A stretch of 64,000 nt of DNA from Hyperoodon ampullatus (taxonomy: Eukaryota; Chordata; Mammalia; Artiodactyla; Ziphiidae). The stretch is from contig OX457075.1 of the NCBI GenBank assembly GCA_949752795.1, positions 7,368,001-7,432,000 of the forward strand. The letters run 5' to 3'. The translations under genes and the position numbers were made by a program. Under the pieces are notes generated by a model. That model was not told where the DNA came from. It was given only the letters and a program-made list of their open reading frames with translations, and searched no databases. Positions 1-13,322 of this stretch are shown here, in pieces; the first letter of the stretch is position 1; each line of letters begins with the position of its first letter.

Positions 1-3000
1 ACCTATCCAGACTATTACTGACACCCAGAATCCTCAGTTTAGTAATCCAAACAAGATTAAAGCTAAACTCTAAATGATTACCTTAACATTTTCTATTAAT
101 TTCTACTTTACCTTGTTAAAATGGTAAAAACAGAATCAAGTTTTCCTGGACCCATCCTTCTAAAACTAGACAATCTTTCCCATTTTAGGTAGAAGAATAA
201 GAAAAGAATCTTGTGATATTAACTAGACTTACCATGGTGATCATTTCACAGTGTATACAAATATGGAATCATTACGCTGTACATCTGAAACTAACATTAT
301 ATGTCAATTATACCTCAATTAAAAAAAAAAGAATCCTGATATCTTCTACAGTTGTTAATGACTGAAGAAAATGAAATTTAAATTTGATTCCAAATCTACC
401 ACAACAAAAAGAGGGATAGATTGAAGTGGGAAGGAGGGCATAATTCTGTGGAAAATAAATTCTTAGCCACAGTTTTATGGCAAGAGGATAAAAGACAGGC
501 TACTATCACCACACGGCCAAAGAATTCCATGCAGGGACAGGGGTGAGGGAAAATCCAGCCAGGCATTCCTCGAGCAGCCACTGTGAGGCTAATCAAGTCT
601 TGTGCCTACAGGCTGCTGTGCCTAACCAAACAATCCCTTATGCAACATATACAGCTGAAGACTTGATTTTAAAAAAATCATGTGACTTTTTGAACTGTTA
701 TTCAAATTCTAGAAATCCTTCCTAAGGAAATTATTCGACTAGAGAAAAAATCATAGGCATGAATTTGTTCATCACAGCATGATTCACCATCATGCAGAAT
801 TGTAAACAACCTAACCGTCCTGTACTGATGGAATGATTAAGTAGACTATGGGCTACTCATTGAGGAAATTTTATTCTGTCTTAAAAACTCACTGTTAGGG
901 ACTTCCCTGGTGGCGCAGTGGTTAAGAATCCGCCTGCCAATGCAGGGGACACGGGTTTGAGCCCTGGTCCAGGAAGATCCCACATGCCGCGGAGCAACTA
1001 AGCCCACGCGCCACAACTACAGGGCCTGTGCTCTAGAGCCCGCAAGTCACAACTACTGAGCCCTCGTGCCACAACTACTGAAGCCCACGTGCCTAGAGCC
1101 TGTGCTCCACAACAAGAGAAGCCCACGCATCTTAACGAAGAGTAGCCTGCACTTGCCACAACTAGAGAAAGCCCGCGCACAGCAACAAAGACCCAACACA
1201 GCCAAAAAAATAAAAAATAAATAATAAAATAAATTAATTAATTTAAAAAAACTCACTGTTAGAACTGACCAGACATCTAATGATATTACAGAATTATTTG
1301 GGTTTTTTTCCTTTAAGTTTTAATAATGGCATTGTGGTAAGGTCTTTAAAACTTCCTTATATCTTAAAGATACATGTTTAAGTATTTACAAGAGACATAA
1401 CATGATGTCTGGAATTTGCTTCAAAATACTCTAAGGATATATAAATGAAACATGATGGCCATGTATTGATACTTGTTGAAGCTGAGTAATGGGTACATGG
1501 GAGATTACTGCACTATTCTCATTACTTTGGATTATGTTTGAAAATTTCCTTACTATTAAAAAAAAGTTCTCGTTATTTCACCCTATAACATGTAAAGTAC
1601 ATACGATAAATGAAAAGTCGTATTAAAAGGCATATGTAAGGGCTTCCCTGGTGGCGCAGTGGTTGAGAGTCCGCCTGCCGATGCAGGGGACACGGGTTTG
1701 CGCCCTGGTCTGGGAGGATCTCACATGTCGTGGAGCGGCTGGGCCCGTGAGCCATGGCCGCTGAGCCTGCGCGTCCGGAGCCTGTGCTCCGCAACGGGAG
1801 AGGCCACAACAGTTAGAGGCCCGCGTACCGCAAAAAAAAAAAAAAAAAAAAAAAAGTCATGACGGGTTCGATCCCTGGTCGGGGAACTAAGATCCAGCAT
1901 GCAGTGAGGTACAGCCAAAAAAAAAAAAAAAAAAAAAGTCATGAAATCCCAAGTATGTCTAGAAACTGGTGGGCTGCTTGGACCATAGCTACTTCCATCT
2001 ATGTCCAAGTAGACTATTTTCATGAAGGGAAACTTGTATCTAAGGATAGCAAGCTGTGATTTGAAACTTGTCAGCTGGCATGGCCACAGAAAATCTGAAA
2101 CTGAGTAACTGCAAGAAGAATTAAACAAAATCTTTGATAGTCATTGAATTTCTGTAGAAGTCTCACTCTGAATTCCAGAAGAAATCAAGAGACTGGAGCT
2201 CTTAAAACTCAAAAAATATCCCAAGTGCTGCTCTTGCTCTAGAGGTAAATGTAAGTATGACTTAGCATTCAAAAGTCAAAATCTTGTCACATGATATGAT
2301 TCTCATTGCAAGCTAAAGATTATCCAGGAGGTAATACTTCTTCCAAAAGTTGGTTTTACAATTGACGGACTGTTTATAGATGTAGAATCCAAAGAGGAGA
2401 AAACTGATCAGGTTTCTCACTCAGAAAGTGATACACTTGTTCAACGGATTCCCTTTCCATTTGGTACATGAATATCAAACAGCAAACAGACCCAATCCAA
2501 GTGGGAAAAAAACCTTTTTTTCCATTAGCAACACCACAATTCTTCCTGCTGTGCTTATCTTGAAAAACATGGAAGGCTTCACCACAAAAGTACTCCAAGA
2601 CTTCATAATTATCAGCAGTCGACATCAACTTGAGTTTCTACTAATACTCATTTCTGGAACTGCCAAATCTATTATCATCCACTGGTTACTTCCTCATGCA
2701 GTATCTCTCCTTATAGAACTATTCCAATTTTTGTCTCACAGGAGCTCCAAACCACAGTACTTAATAAGCTGTATTTTACAACCCAGGTCCCCTTTAAGTT
2801 AAGTGAAAAGGTGTTATAGGTTCTGATGAGAGTCCTTTTGTATCATGATTTCTCAATTCAGAACATTATAAGAGGACTTCAGTTTTGTTTCTTAGAGCAT
2901 TTCTATTCCCAGGCACTCAGTGTTCTGTGCTGTAATCTCCCAGAACCCAAGAGAATTATCTTCTTTATCAGAAAATCAATGTGAAAACATCCGTCTTCCA

Positions 3001-6000
3001 TCCTTTAGATACGTGGAAAAGAAGCTTTAGAAACATGGAAAAGAAGCTTTAGAAAAACAAGTTGCATTCATGACCAATGAGAGGATTTTAAACAAAAACA
3101 CCCCACCACAATCATTACTAGAGAAGCTGTGTATTTATCATGCTTTTCCCAAGTACCCACTGGGTCAGTGGATCAGAGCTACAACATGCATGTTTACAAA
3201 TGATCAGCGTCGGAAGAACATATGTTAGCCTTGCAGTTGCTACAGACATTGACGAAGGATGAGCTTATGATCATAGTTCAGAAACGTTCAAAGTTTTTAA
3301 GTCTTCTGAAGAGTAGCCTGGCAGCATAGCAAAGAAAATAAAGGAGTTCTTGGCCCAGTTTCAAAGCCCTGATACAGAGGCCAAAGAGAAAGAAAACACT
3401 ACTGGGGCTTCAGAAGACAGTCCTTGATGCAAATGAAGGCGTTAAAAGCAAATAAGAAGCAATCTTAGTTTGAAGAACTCAGAAAATACCTCGTGAGTTT
3501 CCTCAACAGTCTGGTGAGCCCAAATCTTCTGTTCTGAGCTGGTTTACTTCATGCTGCCTAAACCTGCTCCACAGACCATCCGACACGCTCCTCAACAACC
3601 CTTACTATTAGCTGAAAATGAGGAAAGCTGTATTTCAAAGACTGTCCCCTGTTCCTGCATAGCACACACACTGCACCTGAACACAACAGGCTAATCAGCT
3701 TTGGGGACTGCTCAGGGGCCCTCCCAACATTCATCGATTCTGAAGAAACGGATATAAATTCCACATTACCAGGGGGAAAGTGCATGAAATTACGCACTCC
3801 CGGTTTATAAGAGAAGAGTGATCATGTGGCAAAGCTAACATGAGGCGGCAGATAGAAGGCAAAGGAGTGAAACCATTCAATTTTTTAAAAAGGAAACCAG
3901 TCATATCTACATACTACTACAGGAGTCTGTTTTGGTCAGAAGATAAATGTATAATCCCCATGTGATGCTTCACCAGAAAATACACGTGTGCTAATCCCAT
4001 ACAAGCATATGTCTAGATACCTTTGGGTTTAGAATCCAACAATTTTTGTATCTAAAAGCTCTCTCAGATTATTGCTGTTGCTTTCAAAAAGTCATCACTA
4101 AATTAAAAGTGAATCTTTCTTGAATATGGGTAATATATACATGTAATAAATGCCTTTATCTAAGGGGGGGAATGTCATCTCCAAAAATAATCTTTTTTTT
4201 TTTTTTTAATATGTTGACTCCCTTTTTTTTTTGGCTGCATTGGGTCTTCGTTGCTGCGTGTGGGCTTTTTTCTAGTTGAGGCTGGCAGGGGCTACTCTTC
4301 GTTGCAGTGTGCAGGCTTCTCATTGCGGTGGCTTCTGTTGTTGCGGAGCATGGGCTCTAGGAGCGTGGGCTTCAGTAGTTGTGGCGCGTGGGCTCAGTAG
4401 TTGTGGCTCACGGGCTCAGTAGTTGTGACTCACGGGCTCTAGAGCGCAGGCTCAGTAGTTGTGGCGCATGGGCTTAGTTGCTCTGTGGCATGTGGGATCT
4501 TCCCGGACCAGGGCTCGAACACGTGTCCCTGCATTGGCAGGTGGATTCTCAACCACTGCTCCACCAGGGAAGTCCCCCAAAATAATCTTTATCAATAGGA
4601 ACAATTGATGAAATCAGACAAATTAACATTGCTGAGAAAAACTGTGACTCATGACTTTGGGTTCTGTCTTCCTCTTACATTAACTGTAAAAGTAATGCCT
4701 GCTACTCTACAAATTGATCTATATGCAATCCCAATGAAAATCCCAGGGCCTCCCTGGTGGCGCAGTGGTTGAGAGTCCGCCTGCTGATGCAGGAGATACG
4801 GGTTCATGCCCCGGTCTGGGAGGATCCCATATGCCGCGGAGCGGCTGGGCCCGTGAGCCATGGCCGCTGAGCCTGCGCATCCAGAGCCTGTGCTCCGCAA
4901 CGGGAGAGGCCACAACAGTGAGAGGCCCGCGTACCACAAAAAAAAAAAAAAAAGAAAGAAAATCCCAGCTGCCTTTTGTGCTGAAACTGAAAAGTTCATT
5001 TCCTCATTGGCAACCATTGTGAAAAGTAATTTGGCTATATTAAATAAAGATGTACGTAACCAAACCCAACAATTCCATACACTAGGGAAATGCTTGTCTC
5101 ATATGTTGTACAATAGAAAAGAGAAAAACAACGTTGAGTTAAAGAAAAGCAAGCTGCAGGAGAATGCTAGTATGAAACCACTCATATCAAGTTTAAAATC
5201 ATGTTAAATAATACTATAAAAATGCATATACAAGTAGTAAAAGCATAAAAACACATATGAGACAATTACTATAACTTTAAGAAATGGAAAGAAGTGTTAT
5301 ATGGGGCTTCAACTGTACTTATTTTACTTCTTTTTAAAAATCTGAAACTTAAAAACTGACAAAGCTAGGAGCTAGATAAAAAAAAGATGTACGTATTTTC
5401 TGTACTCTTTCAGAATGCTTGAAATATTTTAAAGTTAATATTTGTCATAAGAAGTCAAAATTTTTAACAACAAAAGCAAAGTCAACAAAACAAAAGCAAA
5501 ATTAAAAAGTGGGATTACATCAAACTAAAAAGCTTCTACACAGCAAAGGAAACCATCAACGAAAGGAAAGGCAGGGCTTCCCTGGTGGCGCAATGGTTAA
5601 GAATCCACCTGCCAATGCAGGGGACACGGGTACGAGCCCTGGTCCGGGAAGATCCCACATGCCACAGAGCAACTAAGCCCGTGTGCCACAACTACCAAGC
5701 CTGTGCTCTAGAGCCTGTGAGCCACAACTACTGAGCCCACGCACCTAGAGAAGCCACCGCAATGAGAAGCCTGCGCACCGCAACGAAGAGTAGCCCACAC
5801 ACTGCAACGAAGAGTAGCCCTCGCTCGCCGCCAGTAGAGAAAGTCCGCATGCAGCAACGAAGACCCAACGCAGCCAAAAAAATTAAATAAATAAGTAAAT
5901 TTAAAAAATAAAAAAAATAAAGGCAACCTACTGAATGGAAGAAAATACTTGCAAATCATATATCTGATAAGGTAAGGAGTTAATATATAAAGAACTCATA

Positions 6001-9000
6001 TAACTCAATAGCAAAAAATCAAACAATCTGATTTAAAAAATGGGCAGAGGATCTGAATAGACATTTTCCCAAAGACATAGAAGATGGCCAACGGGTACAT
6101 GAAAAGGTGCTCAACATCACTAATCATCAGGAAGTGCAAATCAAAACCACAGTGAGATACGACCACACCGGTTAGAATGGCTATTCTCAAAAAGACAAGA
6201 AATAAGTATTGGGTGAGAATGTTGAGAAAAGGAAACCCTTGTGTACTGTTGATGGGAATGGAAACTGGTACAGCTACTGTGAAAACCAGTATGGAGGTGC
6301 CTCAAAAAACTAAAAACAGAATTACCATATGATCCAGCAATTCCACTTCTGGGAATATATTCACGGGAAACAAAAACACTAACTCGAAAAGATATCTGCA
6401 CCCCATGTTCACTGCCGCACTATTTTACAACAGCCAAGACATGGAAACACCCTAAGTGTCCATCACTGGATGAATGGATGAAGATAATGTGATATATATA
6501 TATATATACACACAATGGAGTATTATTCAACCATAAAAGAGAAGGAAATCTTGCCATTGGGACAACATGGATGGACCTTGAGGGCATTATGCTAAATGAA
6601 ATGTCAGACACAGACAAATACCATAAGATCTCATTTATATGTGGAATCTAAAAAAACAAAAAAAGCCAACTCATAGATACAGAAAACAGACTGGTGGTTG
6701 CCAGAGGTGGAGCAGTGGGCTGGGGTGCAGGAACGGGTAAAGGAGGTCAAAAGGTACAAATTTCCAGCTATAAAATAAGTAAATCGTAGGATGTAATGTA
6801 GAGCCTGGTAACTATAGTGAACAGATTGTACTGTAATATTTGACAATTACTAAGAGAGTATATCTTAAACGCTTTCCTCACAAGAAAACAAACCTTTGTA
6901 ACTGTATGGTGACAGATGTTAACTAGACTTCTGTGGCGATCATTTTGGAAAGTATATAAATATTGAACCTTTACACTGTACACCTGAAACTAATATAATG
7001 TTATATGTCAATTACAGCTCCATAAAAGGTCAAAGTTTTAGAAATAAGTACATTTTGCGTTTGTTGTTTCCAGGTCCTGAGAAATAATCTATCATGCATC
7101 AAGCTACCTTTGCTATAGGTAGTATCTGCCTAGATATTTCCTTATCTCTGAGCTAAAAACATTAAAATGATTAAGATAGAGTGCATTATATAACAAAAGC
7201 CCACACACCTTCACTATGAAATCTCCACAGGTTCTGAAAATAAATCGATTCATTAAGAAAAAATGCAGAACGTCTGTCAATTTTAGACCCTACCTGGCCT
7301 TGCATTTCCGGTCTTACAGGATATGTACTTGGGTAAGGAGCCCGAGGTCGGGCAGGAGAATTCCAATAGTTGGAATTGTAGCTAGGATATGGTGGCTGCT
7401 CCTAAGGACAAAAAGGAAAATAGATTCACTTTTACTAACATCCTTACATCATTCTGAAAAGTTGATAGAGGTAGGTATAAGTATCGAAAAAAATAGGCAA
7501 TAGACAAAAAGCAATGGAACCCCACTCTAAAATCACTCATTATTAAAATTGATGCAGATACATGGTCAATCACTTGCCCTAGAACAAAGCAAATATTAAC
7601 TGTTCTTGTGCATTATGCCAATTATAACAAATGATATATCTACTATGTCAAGTTAATTAGCAAAACCAGAGACATTCAATTCGTTTATCCCTCTCCAATC
7701 ACTAACCCATCACTAATTTAATTAGTGCAGCACAATTGTAGTTCTTTGCCATTGTTAAGAAGAGTAGTATAATACTTACCTATCTCAACAACTTTGAAAC
7801 TTGAAGTAATATTTTACTACTAAACTTTACTTCAAATGCATACACCTTCAATATTCAACTTCTTTGCCTGGCCACACCCTAGTTTTTTCATATTCCTCTA
7901 CTTTCTGCTATGGCTAAGGTTTCTGCTGGCAGCCCACAACTAACTCAGGATCAGGAATTACGTAGAATAATTACCGCTCCAAGGAGAAAATCTAGCTATG
8001 GCATTAATCTCTACAGCTTTTACTTCACCTCAAAAAGTCAGTGTCATCATTTTCAATAAGCCAATACACTCTGATAAGAAACTAGATCAACTCAAAACTT
8101 TTCAGGCTGTTTTAATATATACATTTGTCATCCCATAAGTTGAGTTATTTTGCTTTGAGCTTTATAGTTTAATTTTAAGCTTAAAGAGGATCTTCAAATC
8201 TTCAAATATGGTTTCACAAAGAAAATCACTGGCAGTTGCAGTCTCTGAGAATTTAATTTATCACCCACCATCTGAGCTTAACTGCACTACTTACCAGTTT
8301 CATAATACTTTGTTTTCAAAGCATGCAATTATTCCACATGACATTATACAAGCCAGGCAAGTAACATCTCCCTTACATAATACAGCAACTAGAGCAATAT
8401 AGAAACTAGCAACTTCAGATCCTAACAACCAAATTTCTCAATCAGGCAAATTCCCCTGACTAATCCCCCCCTTCCCCCGTTAAGTGGTATTTGACTAATT
8501 AATTGATTTCTCTCTACCAAGAATTTGAATCTTAATTAAAAAGGTGAAAAGACCAGAGTTGAAGCTGACTCACTCCAGCAGTGGTGAACACCTAAATACC
8601 TAGAACTTCCTTGGTTTCTGTCCTTTCCTACCGATCCTCCGAAGCACCCCACACATTTGTACTACCTCTCCACCCACCCTGTCCGCACTCCTTCCTTACT
8701 CAGCTTCTCAACACCTTAAATCCCTTACCACTCTTTCCCTCGGATGTTCTCACCTGCAAAAACCTAACCCAGTTTAAACCCAATGATCCACTGATTCTAC
8801 ATCTGTACTTCACCTAAATATCGGTGGAGGGAAATGCAAGCTCTCTGGTTTCACACAAGCAGACACTCAGCACTGCCTAGCAACTACACTACACTTCCTC
8901 AGTATGTTCATCCCACTCACAGAACAACTATTTCACCTTCTTGTCCCCTCAAATCTCCAGTATCCTCTTATCCTACCCCTCATTTTTCAACTGATAATTT

Positions 9001-12000
9001 TATCTCATATTATACTTAATATGAATCGAATTGGAGGAACAGGTGTAAATTCACATATTTTAAAAATGTAATTTAACCTTGTATGCAAAACAAACAAATA
9101 TGGGTAAGTGACAGCATGCCAGTTTTAAACAAAGGATTTAGGAATTAATGCAAATTCTAGGAACCCATTTGCACTCCTGCCCTCCACCATGGACTAGAAT
9201 ATCCCATATAGGAGCTGTCATTTCAGCCTGAGTCCCAGAACAAAACACATGAACAAACTTGAACCCAACCCAGAACCTGGAGATGAGCCCCTGCAGCGAC
9301 ATCACAGAACAAAAGCAAGAAATAAATATTCATTGTTGTAAGCTGCAACTCTTGGAGTTGTTTTTTACTACAGGAAAAATCAACCGATGAGATAACTAAA
9401 CATCAAATTGGTAACATAACCACACAGAAAAAAGAATTATTTCTAATGACTTTTAAATCATCTTACTTTGACTGTACACACTTAGTGGAATATATTCTAA
9501 AGACCAGATGAACTGCAAAGAAACCTAAACTGCATCCATTAGGGAACTATTAGTCATAATATTGATATTACTATCTGTATTAACAGCTTTATTGAGATAT
9601 AATTCACTACCATGCAATTCGCTCATTTTAAATTGTCAAAGTCAATGATTTTTAGTATATCCGTAGAGATATGTGTGATCATCACCACAACCAATTTTAG
9701 AACATTTCAAAACCTGAAAAAGAAACACTGTTCCCTTTAGCTATACCCTCCTATCTGCCATTCCCACAGCCCTACACCACCACTAACCTACTTTCTATCT
9801 CTATAGATTTGCCTACTCTGGGTATTTCATATAAATGGAATCATATAATATATGATATCTGGTAACTGGCTTCTTTCACTTAGCATGTTTTTGAGGTTCA
9901 ACTATGTTGTAGCATGTATCAGCACTTCATTCCTTTTTGTAGCCAAAAAATATTCCATTGTATACAAATATCACATTTTGCTTATCCATTCTGGGCATTT
10001 GGATTGTTGCCATTTTTTGGCTATTATGAATAATGATGCTATAAACATTCACGAATAACATTTTATGTGGACATATGTTTTCAGTTCTCTTGGCTATATA
10101 CCTAGAAGCGGAATTGCTGGGTCATACAGTTAACTCTAACAATTTTAAAAACTGGTATTTTTTTTCCAAAGAAGCTGCACCATTTTATATTCCCATCAGC
10201 TAAGTATAAGGGTTCTAATTTCTCCATCTCCTCACCAATACCTGTTTTTTTCTGTGGTTTTGTTTTTATAGTCATCCTAGTGTGTGTGAAGTCATATCTC
10301 ACTGTGATTTTTATTTGCAGTTCCCTGAGGACCAATGATGTTGAGCATTTCTTCATGTGCTCATTGGCCATTTGCACACCTTCTTTAGAGAACTGTCTAT
10401 TCAGATGTTTTGTCCATTTTTAAATTGGGTTATTTATATTTTTGTTGTTCAGTCTTAAGGGCTCTTTATATATTCTAGATACAAGTCCCTTTTCTGATAG
10501 CTGATTTGCAAGCATTTTCTTCCTTTTCACTTTCTTGATCGTGTCCCTTGAATTATAAAAGTTCTTAATTTTGATGAAGTCCAATTTGTCTATTTTTTAT
10601 TCTGTTGGTTGTGCTTTTGGCGTCTTATCTAGGAAACCATTGCCAAATCCAAAGAAATGAAGATTTATCCCTATGTTTTCTTCTAAGAGTTTTATAGTTT
10701 TAGTTCTTACATTTAGGTCTATGACCTATTTTGAGTTAATTTTTTTAATATTATTTATTTTTTGGCTGCATCGGGTCTTAGCTGCGGCACGTGGGATCTT
10801 TCCCTGTGGTACGCCGGCTCCTCGTTGTGGCGCATGGGCTCATCTCTAGTTGTGGCACACAGACTCCTCTCTAGTTGTAGTGCACGGGCTCCAGAGAGCA
10901 TGGGCTCTGTAGTTGTGGCACTCGGGCTCTCTAGTTGTGGCATGCAGGCTCAGTTGCCCCACGGCATGTGGAATCTTAGTTCCCTGACCAGGGATCGAAC
11001 TGGCATCCACTGCATTGCAAGATGGATTCTTAACAACTGGACCACCAGGGAAGTCCCTTGAGTTAATTTTTACATATGGTGTTAAGGGTCCAACTTTATT
11101 CTTTGTATGTGGCTATCCAGTTGTCATGTTGTGCCATAGACTTTTCCCTCCATTGAATGGTCTTAGCATCCTTGTCAAAAATCAATTGATGGGCTTCCCT
11201 CGTGGTGCAGTGGTTAAGAATCTGCCTGCCAATGCAGGGGACAGGGGTTCGAGCCCTGGTCTGGGAAGATCCCACATGCCATGGAGCAACTAAGCCCGTG
11301 TGCCACAACTACTGAGCCTGTGGTCTAGAGCCCGTTGAGTCACAACGACTGAAGCCCATACGCCTAGAGCCCGTGCTCCGCAACAAGAGAAGCCACTGCA
11401 ATAAGAAGCCTGTGCACCGCAACGAAGAGTAGCCCCCCATGCACCACAACTAGAGAAAGCCCGTGCACAGCAACAAAGACCCAATGCAGCCAAAAATAAA
11501 TATAAGTAAAATAAATAAATTTTAAAAAAATCAGCTGACCATAGACACTCTCAATTCTATTCCATGTAGACATATAGGTTATGTATGCCTTTTAATTTCT
11601 TTTTCTTGCCCGGTTGCCCTCGTTAGAACCTTCAGTACAATACTGAATAGAAGTGGCAAGAGCAGATGTCCTTGTCTTGTTCCTGATCTTAAGGGAAAGC
11701 ATCCAGTCTTTCATCATTAAATATGAGGTTGGCTGTGGGTGTTTCACAGATGTCTTTTATCAGGTTGAGGAAATTTCCTTGAATTCCTAGAGTGTTTTTC
11801 ATGAAAACGTTTTGGATTTTGCCAAATGCTTTTTCAACATCTACTGAGGTAATCATAGTGGTTTTGTTTTTTATTTGAATGATATGGTGTATTACATTAA
11901 TTGATTTTCAGATATTAAACCAACCGTGCATTCCTGGAATAAATCCTATTAGGTCATGGTACATAATTCTTTTTATATATTGCTGGATTCAGTTCACTAG

Positions 12001-13266
12001 GCTTTTTTTGCAGATTTTTGCACATCCATATTCATAAGAGATATTGGTCTGTATTTTCTTTTCTTGTGATGTGTTTGCCTAGTTTTCCTCTCAGGGTAAT
12101 AATGGCTTCACAGAATGAGTTTAGAAGTATTCTCTCCTCTTCTGTTTTTAGAAGAGTTTGTGAAGAATAGGTGTCAGTTCTTTAAATATTTGGTTAGATC
12201 CATTCAGATTTCCTATTTCTTCTTGAGTTAGTTTTGGTAGTTTGTATCTTTCTAGGAATTGTCCACTTCATCTAAGGTACCCAATTTATTGGCATACAAT
12301 TAGTCATAATATTCCATTATAATCCTTTTTTATTTCTGTAAGATAAGTAGTAATGTCCCCTCTTTCATTTCTGATTCTAGTAATCTGAGTCGTCTCTCTT
12401 TTTTTTCTGGTTCAATCTAGCTAAAGGTTCATCAATTTTGTTGATCTTTTCAAAGAACCAGCCTTTAGTTGCAATGATTTCATCTATGGTTTTTCTATTC
12501 TTTCTTAACTCATTTCCACTCTTATTTTCATTATTTTCTTCCTCCTGCTTGCTTTCGGTTTGGTTGGCTCATTTTTTCCAGTGTCTTGAGATGGAAGATT
12601 AGGTTCTTGATTTGAGATCATTCTTCTTTCTTAATACTGGCACTTATGACTATAAATTTCCCTCTAAGCACTACTACTTTAGCTGCATCTCATAAGTTTT
12701 GGTATGTTATGTCTTCATTTTCATTCATCTCAAAGTATTTTTTAATTTCCCTTTTGATTTATTCCTCGACTTGCTGGGTTTTTTAGGACTGTTTTATTTA
12801 ATTTTGACATATTTATGAGTTTCCCAAAGTTTTTCCTGCTATTAATTTCTAATTTCATTACATTATAGTTGGAGAACATACTCTGTATATTTCTATCCTT
12901 TTATATTTATTAATGTTTGTTTTATGGCTAGTATATAGTTTATCCTGCAGAATGTTCCATGTGCACTTGAGAAGAATGTATATTCTGTTGATGAACAGAG
13001 TGTTCTATAGATGTCTGGTAGGTCTAGTTGGTTTATGGTGTTGTTTACATCTTCTATTTCCTTGTTGATCTTAGGTCCAGTTGTTCCATCCATTACTGAA
13101 AGTGGGGTACAGAAGTCTCTATTATTATTGAATTGTCTATTTCTCCTTTTATTTCAGTAAGCTTTTCCTTTGTGTATTTTGTTGTCAGGTACATATATAT
13201 TTATAATTGTTATATCTTCCTGATGGATTGACCTTTTCATCATGTCCCTCTTTATCCCTAGTAATA

Positions 13267-13322
<56 letters not shown>

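Noticed and set aside
897..970. tRNA-like A and B boxes as a possible tRNA gene, here and at other SINEs
   Set aside because: The boxes belong to the tRNA-derived heads of CHR SINEs. No cloverleaf with a mature acceptor stem was seen.
4371..4470. Regularly spaced repeats that might suggest a CRISPR-like array
   Set aside because: They are internal units of a SINE in a mammalian genome; there are no spacers or cas genes.
1..7293. Search for BAG4 exon 3 and the BAG domain
   Set aside because: No frame in this interval resembles the rest of BAG4, so exon 3 must lie beyond the left edge.
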